From positions 1 to 52,100 of the forward strand of contig JABXIJ010000010.1 of assembly GCA_013373105.1 (NCBI GenBank): DNA of 52,100 nucleotides. The letters are read 5' to 3'. This DNA comes from Flavobacteriaceae bacterium. Its GTDB lineage: Bacteria > Bacteroidota > Bacteroidia > Flavobacteriales > Flavobacteriaceae. Position numbers and translations under genes: made by a program. The notes under the pieces are model-generated. The model did not search any database and was not told where the DNA came from. It worked only from the letters and a program-made list of their open reading frames with translations. Below, in pieces: positions 9,901 through 17,947 of this stretch (position 1 is its first letter; every line of letters starts with the position of its first letter).

Positions 9901-9983
9901 GAGCATACAACGTATTAGATTACTTGCAAACAAAACCAAATGTGGTTTATCAAGTAAAAATAAAAAACACAAACGAAGCGTAA
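6924..9983 (+). CDS. actB: Alternative complex III subunit ActB, TAT-exported iron-sulfur protein
   Basis: ActB (often annotated TAT-variant-translocated molybdopterin oxidoreductase) joins a molybdopterin-oxidoreductase-like domain to a ferredoxin-like domain, and carries the iron-sulfur clusters of the complex. A TAT motif TTRRDFLKYIGF lies near residues 49-60, followed by the lipobox-like LAAC (Cys near 69), which suggests a TAT-exported lipoprotein. The large central region resembles the B1 domain, which binds no molybdenum in characterised complexes. The C-terminal part has four cysteine groups: CTGCGACVIAC (about 767-777), CQHCNHAPCETVC (about 846-858), CVGTRYCANNCP (about 877-888) and CSMC with CSSAC (about 934-963). 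At 1019 residues the length is typical. It lies 63 bases after actA. Confidence 0.95.
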   Translation: MASNKKYWKSVEELTNSSIVETLSKNEFVEEIPTDEFLGDKESLENSSTTRRDFLKYIGFTTAAASLAACEGPVRKSIPYVVKPNDYIPGVADWYATSIADGFDFANVLVKTREGRPIQIMPNKEANGTTSARVQASVLSLYDEKLRLKEPTRNGETITWTDADAAIGAKLSALKEANTPVVFLTGSLASPSTNKIISEFITAYPNVKHVVYDAVSESGAADAMMAMFGKRALPNYHLDKAKTIVSFGADFLGDFHGGFEKQYVNGRKPETGSMSYHVQFESNMSLTGANADKRVVLKPSEQVFALLNLYNAVTGSSVSSKATPVDAEVKAMAVELKKAGSKGVVLTGLNDKNAQLIAFAINKALNSEVFDTNNTLNTRQGNDAEVSQLVADIKAGKVGGLLAYNVDPAYSLPNASEFVDALSKVSLKVAYSTENNDTVNAMEFALPAPHFLESWGDTMFDEVTYGLAQPTIQPLFNSRQLQDTLLLWSGNSIKYYDYLKAFATENILGGSSWNTALHNGFYTKELSEAVAFDSTVDLSAAASALANSARKANGFELTLHTTTGLGDGKQANNPWLQEFPDPITRVSWDNYLTMSMADANELGFANPVRDNGAIDGNYAKVSVNGKEVTVPVIIQPGQAKGSFGLSLGYGRTFGLKEEMQVGVNAYPLYTNASNVQYGVSIEKVSGNHEFACPQVQKTIAGRHDILKVASLKEYKTVDPKDHHHGWNKPAYVSYDHKEVEANTIDIWDEHNRELGHHFNLSIDLTSCTGCGACVIACHAENNVPVVGKKEVRVGRDMHWLRIDRYYSSEVETREDAKELGLSRGEMYRALETEAENPEVTFQPMMCQHCNHAPCETVCPVAATSHGRQGQNQMAYNRCVGTRYCANNCPYRVRRFNWFNYANNDEFDFNMNNEYGKMVLNPDVTVRSRGVMEKCSMCIQMTQATIVKAKKEGRPVNTDEFETACSSACTTGSLVFGDINNKEDEVTSLIADKRAYNVLDYLQTKPNVVYQVKIKNTNEA

Positions 9984-10004
9984 TTAAAATTTAAGATATA
10001 GCAT

Positions 10005-11471
10005 ATGTCTCATTACGAAGCACCCATTAGGGAACCTTTAGTTTTAGGTGATAAAAGTTATCATGACATTACTGAAGATATTGCAAAACCAATAGAAGGA
10101 AAAGCAAACAAGAATTGGTATATGGCATTTTATATTTCTTTAGCAGCAATGCTATGGGGATTTGGATGTATCTTTTATACAGTTGGAACTGGTATTGGAG
10201 TTTGGGGATTAAGCAAGAACATAGGTTGGGCTTGGGATATCACAAACTTTGTATGGTGGGTAGGTATTGGTCACGCAGGAACATTAATTTCTGCAGTACT
10301 TTTATTATTCCGTCAAAAATGGAGAATGGCCATTAACAGATCTGCAGAGGCAATGACAATATTTGCCGTTTTTCAAGCAGGTTTATTTCCAATCATTCAC
10401 ATGGGTCGTCCTTGGAATGGTTATTGGGTATTACCAATACCAAATCAATTTGGTTCATTATGGGTTAACTTTAACTCACCACTTTTATGGGACGTATTTG
10501 CAATTTCTACATATTTATCTGTATCATTAGTTTTCTGGTGGACAGGTTTATTACCAGATTTCGCAATGATTCGTGATAGAGCTGTTAAGCCTTTTCAAAA
10601 GAAAATATATGCCTTATTAAGTTTTGGTTGGTCTGGTAGAGCAAAAGATTGGCAACGTTTTGAAGAAGTATCTTTAGTTTTAGCTGGTTTAGCTACTCCT
10701 TTAGTACTTTCTGTACATACAATTGTATCTTTCGACTTTGCTACTTCAATTAACCCAGGTTGGCACTCAACAATATTCCCTCCTTACTTCGTTGCTGGAG
10801 CAATTTTTTCAGGATTTGCTATGGTACAAACGCTATTAGGAATTATGCGTAAAGTAACAAACATGGAGGAATACATTACTCGATTACATATTGAGTATAT
10901 GAATATAGTTATCATCTTAACTGGTGGAATAGTAGCTGTAGCTTATGCAACTGAATTCTTTATTGCATGGTATACAGGTTCACCTTACGAATATTACACT
11001 TATTTATCTGTAGGAGCAGCAACTGGTCCTTACTGGTGGGCATTTTATTCGTTATTGTTATTTAACATAGCAATACCTCAGTTATTATGGATTAAGAAAA
11101 TTAGAAGAAGTTTTATTTGGTCTTTCATAATTTCTATTGCAATTAATATTGGTATGTGGTTTGAGCGTTTTGATATTATTGCAATTGTATTAAGTAAAGG
11201 TCATTTACCTTCTACTTGGTGGCGTTTTGAACCTACTTTTGTAGATGTGGGTATTTTTATTGGAACCATTGGTTTCTTCTTTGTATTGTTTTTATTATAT
11301 GCTAGAACTTTCCCAGTTATCGCTCAAGCTGAGGTAAAAACAATCTTAAAATCTTCAGGAGAATTTTATAAGAAAAGAAGAGAACAAGGAATTCCAACAA
11401 AACCAGAAATTAAAGTAGCAAAACCAGCTGCTAAGAAAGAAAGTAAATCTGATAAAAAAGATAAAGAATAG
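10005..11471 (+). CDS. actC: Alternative complex III subunit ActC, NrfD-like membrane quinol-binding protein
   Basis: ActC is an NrfD/PsrC-type integral membrane protein and the proposed quinol-binding core of alternative complex III. The 488 residues include about ten hydrophobic helices, beginning near residue 40. Conserved-looking stretches include WWVGIGHAGTLISAVLLLF (about residues 84-102) and HMGRPWNGYW (about 132-141). The C-terminus is a Lys-rich soluble tail (KPAAKKESKSDKKDKE). It is followed after 2 bases by actD, consistent with translational coupling. Confidence 0.94.
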   Translation: MSHYEAPIREPLVLGDKSYHDITEDIAKPIEGKANKNWYMAFYISLAAMLWGFGCIFYTVGTGIGVWGLSKNIGWAWDITNFVWWVGIGHAGTLISAVLLLFRQKWRMAINRSAEAMTIFAVFQAGLFPIIHMGRPWNGYWVLPIPNQFGSLWVNFNSPLLWDVFAISTYLSVSLVFWWTGLLPDFAMIRDRAVKPFQKKIYALLSFGWSGRAKDWQRFEEVSLVLAGLATPLVLSVHTIVSFDFATSINPGWHSTIFPPYFVAGAIFSGFAMVQTLLGIMRKVTNMEEYITRLHIEYMNIVIILTGGIVAVAYATEFFIAWYTGSPYEYYTYLSVGAATGPYWWAFYSLLLFNIAIPQLLWIKKIRRSFIWSFIISIAINIGMWFERFDIIAIVLSKGHLPSTWWRFEPTFVDVGIFIGTIGFFFVLFLLYARTFPVIAQAEVKTILKSSGEFYKKRREQGIPTKPEIKVAKPAAKKESKSDKKDKE

Positions 11472-11473
11472 AT

Positions 11474-12001
11474 ATGGAATCATCTAAAGTTATACATGCA
11501 TTATATAATGATGATGAGATTTTGTTAGATGCTGTTAAAGCAGTAAAAGCAGAACATCATCATATTGAAGAGGTATTTTGCCCTTTTCCTGTTCATGGTT
11601 TAGATAAAGCTATGGGATTAGCTCCAACAAGATTAGCAATTACTGCTTTTATGTATGGTATTACAGGTCTTGGTATTGCAATTTGGATGACCAATTATAT
11701 GATGATTCAAGATTGGCCTCAAGATATTGGTGGTAAACCAAGTTTCTCTTGGTTCGAAAACATGCCAGCATTTGTGCCAATTATGTTCGAATTAACCGTA
11801 TTTTTTGCAGCCCACTTAATGGTAATTACTTTTTACATGAGAAGTAGAATTTGGCCATTTAAAGAAGCAGAAAACCCAGACCCAAGAACAACAGATGATC
11901 ACTTTTTAATGGAGATTCCTGTTGGCGATAATGAAGAAGATTTGAAAGCTTTATTATCTAAAACTGGAGCTGTAGAAATTAATGTAGTAGATAAGCACTA
12001 A
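11474..12001 (+). CDS. actD: Alternative complex III subunit ActD (DUF3341)
   Basis: This 175-residue protein has the DUF3341/ActD layout: a soluble N-terminal part with VHGLDKAMGLAPTRL (about residues 41-55), two membrane helices (about 56-75 and 95-118), and a short polar C-terminus. ActD helps hold the membrane core of alternative complex III together and carries no cofactor. It is tightly packed between actC and actE. Confidence 0.92.
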   Translation: MESSKVIHALYNDDEILLDAVKAVKAEHHHIEEVFCPFPVHGLDKAMGLAPTRLAITAFMYGITGLGIAIWMTNYMMIQDWPQDIGGKPSFSWFENMPAFVPIMFELTVFFAAHLMVITFYMRSRIWPFKEAENPDPRTTDDHFLMEIPVGDNEEDLKALLSKTGAVEINVVDKH

Positions 12002-12011
12002 TATATAGAGA

Positions 12012-12563
12012 ATGAAGAACCTAAAATCAATTATTGCTTTTACAGTTTTTGCAAGTCTTTTAATGTCTTGTAACAATAAAAGAGAACGTCAATTACAATA
12101 CATGCCAGATATGTATGAGTCTGTTCCTTATGATGCAAATGGTGCTAATGGTATAAATAATGCACCTGTAAATATAAAGCCAGTTGCAGGTACAATTAAA
12201 AGAGGTGGTCAGCCAGCTTACGATATACCTGACACTCCTGAAGGATACGATAAAGCTAAGTTAGAATTAAAAAACCCTTTAGTAGCTAATGAAATGAATT
12301 TAGAAAAAGGTAAAGAACTTTATGAAATTTACTGTATTTCTTGTCATGGAAAGAAAGGTGATGGAAATGGTTATTTAGCTCAGGCAGAAAAGTTTTTAGG
12401 AATACCAAGTTATGCAGATAGAGAGATAAACGCAGGTACTATTTATCATGTAATTATGCATGGTAAAAACTTAATGGGTTCTCACTCATCTCAATTAACA
12501 TATAAAGAACGTTGGCAAGTAGTTCATTACGTAGAAAATCTACGTGCTGACCTAGTGAAATAA
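12012..12563 (+). CDS. actE: Alternative complex III subunit ActE, monohaem cytochrome c lipoprotein
   Basis: ActE carries one c-type haem and passes electrons onward from alternative complex III. The 183-residue protein has a lipoprotein signal (MKNLKSIIAFTVFASLLMSC, lipid Cys at residue 20), a CISCHGKKGDGNG haem-binding motif near residue 108, and a Met-containing loop (MHGKNLMGSH, about 153-162) that could give the distal ligand. It follows actD by 10 bases. Confidence 0.92.
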   Translation: MKNLKSIIAFTVFASLLMSCNNKRERQLQYMPDMYESVPYDANGANGINNAPVNIKPVAGTIKRGGQPAYDIPDTPEGYDKAKLELKNPLVANEMNLEKGKELYEIYCISCHGKKGDGNGYLAQAEKFLGIPSYADREINAGTIYHVIMHGKNLMGSHSSQLTYKERWQVVHYVENLRADLVK

Positions 12564-12589
12564 TTACAAAAAGATAGAATACTAAAAAT

Positions 12590-13969
12590 ATGTATCAATT
12601 CTCAGGTAAACTTAAGTTAGCATCAATAATACTTATTATAGTAGGTGCATTAGGTATAGGTTATGGTTTCTTACAAGCTCCAAGTACTGTAAAAGAAGCT
12701 AAAGAAATTATAGCTAATCAAGCTTCTCATGGTGATGATCATCATGGAGAAACTACTCATCATACAGATAAAAAGAAAGAAGCACATGGAGAACATCATG
12801 ATGATGATGCTCATGCAGAACATGTTTTACATCAATTACAAAACAAACCTTGGTCTGCAGTATATGTGTCTTTATTATTCTTCTTAGGAATATCACTCTT
12901 AGTATTGGCATTTTATGCAGCTCAGCGAGTAGCGCAATCTGGTTGGTCTATTGTTCTATTTAGAGTAATGGAAGCAATTACAGCCAATTTAGTTCCAACA
13001 TCAATTATAATGTTGGTAATTATTATTGCATCAGTAATGCATATGAATCATTTATTCTCTTGGATGACTCCTGGAACTTTCGATCCAACTAGCCCAAAAT
13101 ATGATGCAATTGTAGATGGAAAATCTTGGTGGATTAACGTTCCTGGTTGGACAATTAGAGGAATTATTTATTTGTTATTATGGAATGCTTATAGGTTTTT
13201 CATTAGAAGAAGCTCAATTGCGGAAGATACTGCTAACGATGGTAATAAAACCTTTAAAAAGAATTACAATGTTTCAGTAGTATTCATATTAGTATTTATG
13301 CTAACAGAATCTATGGCAACTTGGGATTGGATTATGGGAATAGATCCTCATTGGTTTTCAACCTTATTTGGTTGGTATGTGTTAGCAAGTTTATTAGTAA
13401 GTGCCTTAACTGTTATTGCATTTGTAACTATTTATTTACGTTCTAAAAATGCTTTGCCAGGTGTTAATGATAGTCATATTCACGATTTAGCAAAATTCAT
13501 GTTTGGTTTCTCTGTATTCTGGACATACCTATGGTTTGCTCAGTTTATGTTAATTTGGTATGCAAACATACCTGAAGAAACCACATACTTTATGGCAAGA
13601 TTTAATGAGTATAAATTACCATTCTTGTCTATGTTAGTTATGAATTTTGTTTTCCCAATATTATTATTAATCAATAGCGACTTTAAAAGCATTCCTTGGT
13701 TTGTTATTATTGGAGGTATAGTAATATTAACAGGACATTATGTAGATATTTTTGTTATGGTTATGCCAGGTACAGTTGGTGTACAATGGTCATTTGGAAT
13801 TGCTGAATTAGGTGCATTCTTATTCTTCTTAGGAATATTTATTTTCACGGTATTTAGCTCATTTGCAAAAGCAAATCCAATACCAAAAGGAAATCCATTC
13901 TTAAAAGAAAGTGAACATTTCCATTATTATAATATTGAACATAGAGGTGAATCAGCAGATCATCATTAA
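12590..13969 (+). CDS. actF: Alternative complex III subunit ActF, NrfD-like membrane protein with His-rich insert
   Basis: ActF is the second NrfD-like membrane subunit, often annotated quinol:cytochrome c oxidoreductase. The 459 residues hold about ten hydrophobic helices (for example TWDWIMGIDPHWFSTLFGWY near residue 244). The first helix is separated from the second by a strikingly His/Asp/Glu-rich soluble segment (about residues 46-83: SHGDDHHGETTHH and HGEHHDDDAHAEH), and the C-terminus ends in DHH. The insert could bind metal, but nothing in the sequence proves it. The gene lies between actE and coxB. Confidence 0.92.
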   Translation: MYQFSGKLKLASIILIIVGALGIGYGFLQAPSTVKEAKEIIANQASHGDDHHGETTHHTDKKKEAHGEHHDDDAHAEHVLHQLQNKPWSAVYVSLLFFLGISLLVLAFYAAQRVAQSGWSIVLFRVMEAITANLVPTSIIMLVIIIASVMHMNHLFSWMTPGTFDPTSPKYDAIVDGKSWWINVPGWTIRGIIYLLLWNAYRFFIRRSSIAEDTANDGNKTFKKNYNVSVVFILVFMLTESMATWDWIMGIDPHWFSTLFGWYVLASLLVSALTVIAFVTIYLRSKNALPGVNDSHIHDLAKFMFGFSVFWTYLWFAQFMLIWYANIPEETTYFMARFNEYKLPFLSMLVMNFVFPILLLINSDFKSIPWFVIIGGIVILTGHYVDIFVMVMPGTVGVQWSFGIAELGAFLFFLGIFIFTVFSSFAKANPIPKGNPFLKESEHFHYYNIEHRGESADHH

Positions 13970-14002
13970 AAATAAAATTTAAACAATTAAGAAAAGAAAT
14001 AT

Positions 14003-15013
14003 ATGCTAGCTCTATTTTATATTTTTATAGGTGTTGCAATAGGTGTAAGTTTTTGGCAAATCACTAGAATTTTAAACTTTAGAACTTCTATTGCCAATGA
14101 CGCAGATAATGCTAAGCAGGGTAAGTATGCCATTTATTTTATGGTGTTTTTATATGCAATGATGATTTATTGCTTAATCTTTATGAATGTAATTATGTTA
14201 CCAGAATCTGCTTCTGTAGAAGGTGAACATGATGATAGATTATTCAACATTACATTCTGGTTAATTGGTATTGTGCAGTTTATTATGCAGTTTATCATAT
14301 TCTATTTTACATTCAAGTACAAAGGAAATAAAGATAATAAAGCAAAATTCTATGCAGATAGTCACAAATTAGAAGCTATTTGGACAATTACACCAGCTTT
14401 AGTATTAGTAGTATTAATAGGTTATGGTTTATGGCAGTGGAATAATGTAATGGACTTATCTGATGCTGAAGACCCTTTAGTAATAGAAGTTTACGCGCAA
14501 CAATTTAGATGGGATGCTAGGTATGCAGGTGAAGATAAAACCTTAGGATTAGGAAATGTAAACTACATTGAAGGAGTAAATACAATGGGAGTTGACATGT
14601 CAGATAAGAATTCTCAAGATGACATACAAGTAACAGAACTGTATTTACCAAAAGGAAGAAAAGTACATTTTAAATTCCGTTCACAAGATGTGTTACACTC
14701 AGCATATATGCCTCACTTTAGAGCACAAATGAACTGCGTACCAGGTATGGTTACTGAGTTTGGTTTTACACCAAAATTTACAACAGAAGAAATGAGACAA
14801 CAATCTGAAGTTGTTGCCAAAACAAAAGGAATTAATAAAGTAAGAAGTGCAAAAGGTGAAGATTTATACGAATTCGACTACCTATTACTTTGTAATAAGA
14901 TTTGTGGAGCATCTCACTACAACATGCAAATGAAGATTACTGTAGTTGAACCAGAAGAATTTGAAGATTGGATTGGTAAACAACCAACGTTAGCAGAAGT
15001 ATTAAAAAAATAA
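14003..15013 (+). CDS. coxB: Cytochrome c oxidase subunit II
   Basis: Subunit II takes electrons at its CuA centre and hands them to subunit I. The 336-residue protein has membrane segments at the N-terminus (about residues 1-15, 47-68, 84-106 and 130-150; the first two exceed the usual pair and are common in this family of Bacteroidetes enzymes). The periplasmic cupredoxin domain carries the CuA ligands: HSAYMPHF (about 232-239) and the CNKICGASHYNM motif (about 296-307), which matches C-x3-C-x3-H-x2-M. No haem c motif is fused, so electrons probably come straight from alternative complex III or ActE. Confidence 0.94.
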   Translation: MLALFYIFIGVAIGVSFWQITRILNFRTSIANDADNAKQGKYAIYFMVFLYAMMIYCLIFMNVIMLPESASVEGEHDDRLFNITFWLIGIVQFIMQFIIFYFTFKYKGNKDNKAKFYADSHKLEAIWTITPALVLVVLIGYGLWQWNNVMDLSDAEDPLVIEVYAQQFRWDARYAGEDKTLGLGNVNYIEGVNTMGVDMSDKNSQDDIQVTELYLPKGRKVHFKFRSQDVLHSAYMPHFRAQMNCVPGMVTEFGFTPKFTTEEMRQQSEVVAKTKGINKVRSAKGEDLYEFDYLLLCNKICGASHYNMQMKITVVEPEEFEDWIGKQPTLAEVLKK

Positions 15014-15042
15014 GAAATTAAGACACTACAAATAATAAGATT

Positions 15043-16824
15043 ATGTCAGAACATCATCATAAAGAAACATTTGTAACAAAATATATTTTTAGCCAAGATC
15101 ATAAGATGATCTCTAAGCAATTCCTTATTACAGGAATGATAATGGGTATAATAGCACTTATGATGTCTATGTTATTCCGTTTGCAATTGGCTTGGCCAGA
15201 AAAATCGTTTTCTATTATAGAAGCTTTTTTAGGTCCTCATCAAACAGATGGAGTAATGAACCCAGATATGTATTTAGCGCTAGTTACAATACATGGTACA
15301 ATAATGGTATTTTTTGTATTAACAGCAGGTTTAAGTGGTACATTCTCTAACTTATTAATTCCATTACAAATTGGAGCAAGAGATATGGCATCAGGATTTC
15401 TAAATATGATTTCCTATTGGTTATTTTTCTTGTCTAGTGTAATTATGGTAATTTCCTTATTTGTAGAGGCTGGACCAGCATCTGCAGGTTGGACAATATA
15501 TCCACCATTATCTGCATTACCACAAGCAATCCCAGGTTCTGGAACAGGTATGACACTTTGGTTAGTATCTATGGCAATATTTATTGCATCATCTTTAATT
15601 GGAGCCTTAAACTATATTGTAACAGTATTAAATCTAAGAACAAAAGGAATGAAAATGACAAGATTGCCATTAACAATGTGGGCATTCTTTATTACAGCAA
15701 TTATTGGTGTTGTGTCATTCCCAGTTTTATTATCAGCAGCACTTTTATTAATTTTTGATAGAAGTTTTGGTACATCATTTTACTTATCAGATATTTTTAT
15801 TTCTGGAGAAGTATTACACTATCAAGGTGGTTCACCAGTATTATTTGAACATTTATTCTGGTTTTTAGGTCACCCTGAAGTGTATATTGTATTACTACCA
15901 GCATTGGGTATAACATCTGAAATTATATCTACAAATTCAAGAAAACCAATTTTTGGATATAGAGCAATGGTTATGTCTATTATGGCAATTGCATTTTTAT
16001 CTACAATTGTTTGGGGTCACCATATGTTTATTTCAGGTATGAATCCTTTCTTAGGTTCAGTATTTACATTTACAACTTTATTAATTGCAATTCCATCAGC
16101 AGTAAAAGCATTTAACTATGTAACTACACTATGGAAAGGTAATTTACAGTTAAATCCAGCAATGTTATTCTCAATTGGTTTAGTATCAACATTTGTTACA
16201 GGTGGTTTAACAGGGTTAGTTTTAGGTGATTCTGCTTTAGATATTGCAATACACGATACTTATTTTGTTGTAGCTCACTTCCACTTAGTAATGGGTGTTT
16301 CTGCAATATTTGGTATGTATGCAGGTATCTATCATTGGTTTCCAAAAATGTATGGTAGAATGATGAATAAAACATTAGGCTATTGGCATTTCTGGATAAC
16401 AATAATTTGTGCTTATGGTGTATTTTGGCCAATGCATTTTATTGGATTAGCAGGTTTACCTAGAAGATATTATACAAATACAGCTTTCCCAATGTTCGAT
16501 GATATTGCAGATATTAATGTGGTAATTACTTTATTTGCTATTGTTGGTGGTGTAGCACAGTTAATTTTCTTAGCTAACTTCTTTATCTCAATTTACAGAG
16601 GAGAAAAAGCATCACAAAACCCTTGGAGATCTAATACTTTAGAATGGACAACACCTGTTGAGCATATTCATGGAAACTGGCCAGGTAAACTTCCTGAAGT
16701 TCACAGATGGGCTTATGACTATAGTAAAAGAGTAGATCCTAATGATGATGATAGTGATTACTTACATGGTGAAGATTTTGTGTTACAAACAACACCGCTT
16801 TTACCTGGTGAAGAACCATCATAA
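15043..16824 (+). CDS. coxA: Cytochrome c oxidase subunit I
   Basis: This is the catalytic subunit of a haem-copper oxygen reductase that reduces oxygen and pumps protons. In the 593 residues the haem a ligand lies in LVTIHGTIMVFF (about residue 84). GHPEVYIVLLPALG (about 275-288) supplies a CuB His, the cross-linked Tyr and the D-channel Glu of A-type enzymes. WGHHMF (about 325-330) supplies the other CuB ligands, and VAHFHLVMG (about 410-418) the two further haem ligands. There are about twelve helices. The subunit ends the act-cox operon before a strong terminator. No subunit III or IV gene follows; those must lie elsewhere or be absent. Confidence 0.96.
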   Translation: MSEHHHKETFVTKYIFSQDHKMISKQFLITGMIMGIIALMMSMLFRLQLAWPEKSFSIIEAFLGPHQTDGVMNPDMYLALVTIHGTIMVFFVLTAGLSGTFSNLLIPLQIGARDMASGFLNMISYWLFFLSSVIMVISLFVEAGPASAGWTIYPPLSALPQAIPGSGTGMTLWLVSMAIFIASSLIGALNYIVTVLNLRTKGMKMTRLPLTMWAFFITAIIGVVSFPVLLSAALLLIFDRSFGTSFYLSDIFISGEVLHYQGGSPVLFEHLFWFLGHPEVYIVLLPALGITSEIISTNSRKPIFGYRAMVMSIMAIAFLSTIVWGHHMFISGMNPFLGSVFTFTTLLIAIPSAVKAFNYVTTLWKGNLQLNPAMLFSIGLVSTFVTGGLTGLVLGDSALDIAIHDTYFVVAHFHLVMGVSAIFGMYAGIYHWFPKMYGRMMNKTLGYWHFWITIICAYGVFWPMHFIGLAGLPRRYYTNTAFPMFDDIADINVVITLFAIVGGVAQLIFLANFFISIYRGEKASQNPWRSNTLEWTTPVEHIHGNWPGKLPEVHRWAYDYSKRVDPNDDDSDYLHGEDFVLQTTPLLPGEEPS

Positions 16825-16840
16825 GAATTGAAACATATAT

Positions 16841-16872
16841 AAAAAACCTTTCCAAATTGGAAAGGTTTTTTT
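16841..16872 (+). terminator. Intrinsic terminator of the act-cox operon
   Basis: CCTTTCCAA and TTGGAAAGG arms (16847-16865) around a one- to five-base loop are followed by T7 (16866-16872) and preceded by A6. The stem is strong for this base composition. Confidence 0.9.
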
Positions 16873-16886
16873 GTAACTTAAGCTAC

Positions 16887-16916
16887 TTTGATCTCTTGCT
16901 AAATACCTTATATTTG
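16887..16916 (+). promoter_or_regulatory. Promoter of ruvB, predicting a leaderless transcript
   Basis: TTTG at 16887-16890, an 18-base spacer and TATATTTG at 16909-16916 match the Bacteroidetes promoter pattern. The ruvB ATG begins at 16922, only 5 bases after the -7 box, about where the RNA should begin. Confidence 0.6.
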
Positions 16917-16921
16917 TAGAT

Positions 16922-17944
16922 ATGAATGAGAATCTTAATCCAGAAAATACAAATTATACAAATGAAGAGTTAGATGTAGAGAAAAAATTACGTCCACTCT
17001 CTTTCGATGATTTTACTGGACAAGATCAAGCGTTAAACAATCTTAAAATATTTGTTGAAGCAGCAAACCAACGTAATGAGGCATTAGATCATACTTTATT
17101 TCATGGTCCACCAGGTTTAGGAAAAACAACCTTAGCTCATATTTTAGCTAATGAATTAAACGTAGGTATTAAAGTTACATCTGGTCCTGTTTTAGATAAA
17201 CCAGGAGATTTAGCAGGATTACTTACCAATTTAGAAGAACGAGATGTTCTATTTATAGATGAAATTCATAGGTTAAGTCCAATTGTAGAAGAGTATTTAT
17301 ACTCTGCAATGGAAGACTATAAAATTGATATTATGATAGAATCTGGCCCTAATGCTAGAACAGTTCAAATCAATTTAGAGCCATTTACATTAATTGGTGC
17401 AACAACGCGTTCAGGATTGTTAACAGCACCAATGAGAGCACGTTTTGGAATTAGTAGTAGATTACACTATTATTCTACAGAATTACTTAGTACAATTATT
17501 CAAAGAAGTGCAAAGATTTTAAATGTACCAATCTCTATGGAAGCAGCTATTGAAATTGCAGGCAGAAGTAGAGGTACACCAAGAATTGCTAATGCATTAC
17601 TAAGAAGAGTTAGAGATTTTGCACAAATAAAGGGCGATGGTATTATTACAATAGAAATTGCAAAATATGCTTTAAAAGCATTAAATGTAGATGCACATGG
17701 TTTAGATGAAATGGATAATAAAATTCTTTCAACCATAATCGATAAATTTAAAGGAGGGCCAGTGGGTATTAGTACAATAGCTACTGCAGTTTCAGAAAAT
17801 ACAGAAACCCTAGAAGAAGTATATGAACCTTTTTTAATTCAGAAAGGGTTTATTATGAGAACCCCAAGAGGAAGAGAAGTTACAGAATTAGCCTATAAAC
17901 ATTTAGGTAAAAATAAAGGAAGAAATCAGGGAGAATTATTTTGA
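16922..17944 (+). CDS. ruvB: Holliday junction branch migration ATPase RuvB
   Basis: RuvB is the hexameric AAA+ motor that drives branch migration of Holliday junctions with RuvA. The 340-residue protein has the usual length and motifs: [11 protein letters not shown] at the N-terminus (about residues 25-35), Walker [13 protein letters not shown] (about 63-74), Walker [10 protein letters not shown] (about 111-119), [10 protein letters not shown] (sensor region, about 160-169), and a C-terminal winged-helix domain ending near the conserved [16 protein letters not shown]. It is followed after 3 bases by the sulP gene, so the two are probably co-transcribed although unrelated in function. Confidence 0.96.
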   Translation: MNENLNPENTNYTNEELDVEKKLRPLSFDDFTGQDQALNNLKIFVEAANQRNEALDHTLFHGPPGLGKTTLAHILANELNVGIKVTSGPVLDKPGDLAGLLTNLEERDVLFIDEIHRLSPIVEEYLYSAMEDYKIDIMIESGPNARTVQINLEPFTLIGATTRSGLLTAPMRARFGISSRLHYYSTELLSTIIQRSAKILNVPISMEAAIEIAGRSRGTPRIANALLRRVRDFAQIKGDGIITIEIAKYALKALNVDAHGLDEMDNKILSTIIDKFKGGPVGISTIATAVSENTETLEEVYEPFLIQKGFIMRTPRGREVTELAYKHLGKNKGRNQGELF

Positions 17945-17947
17945 TAC

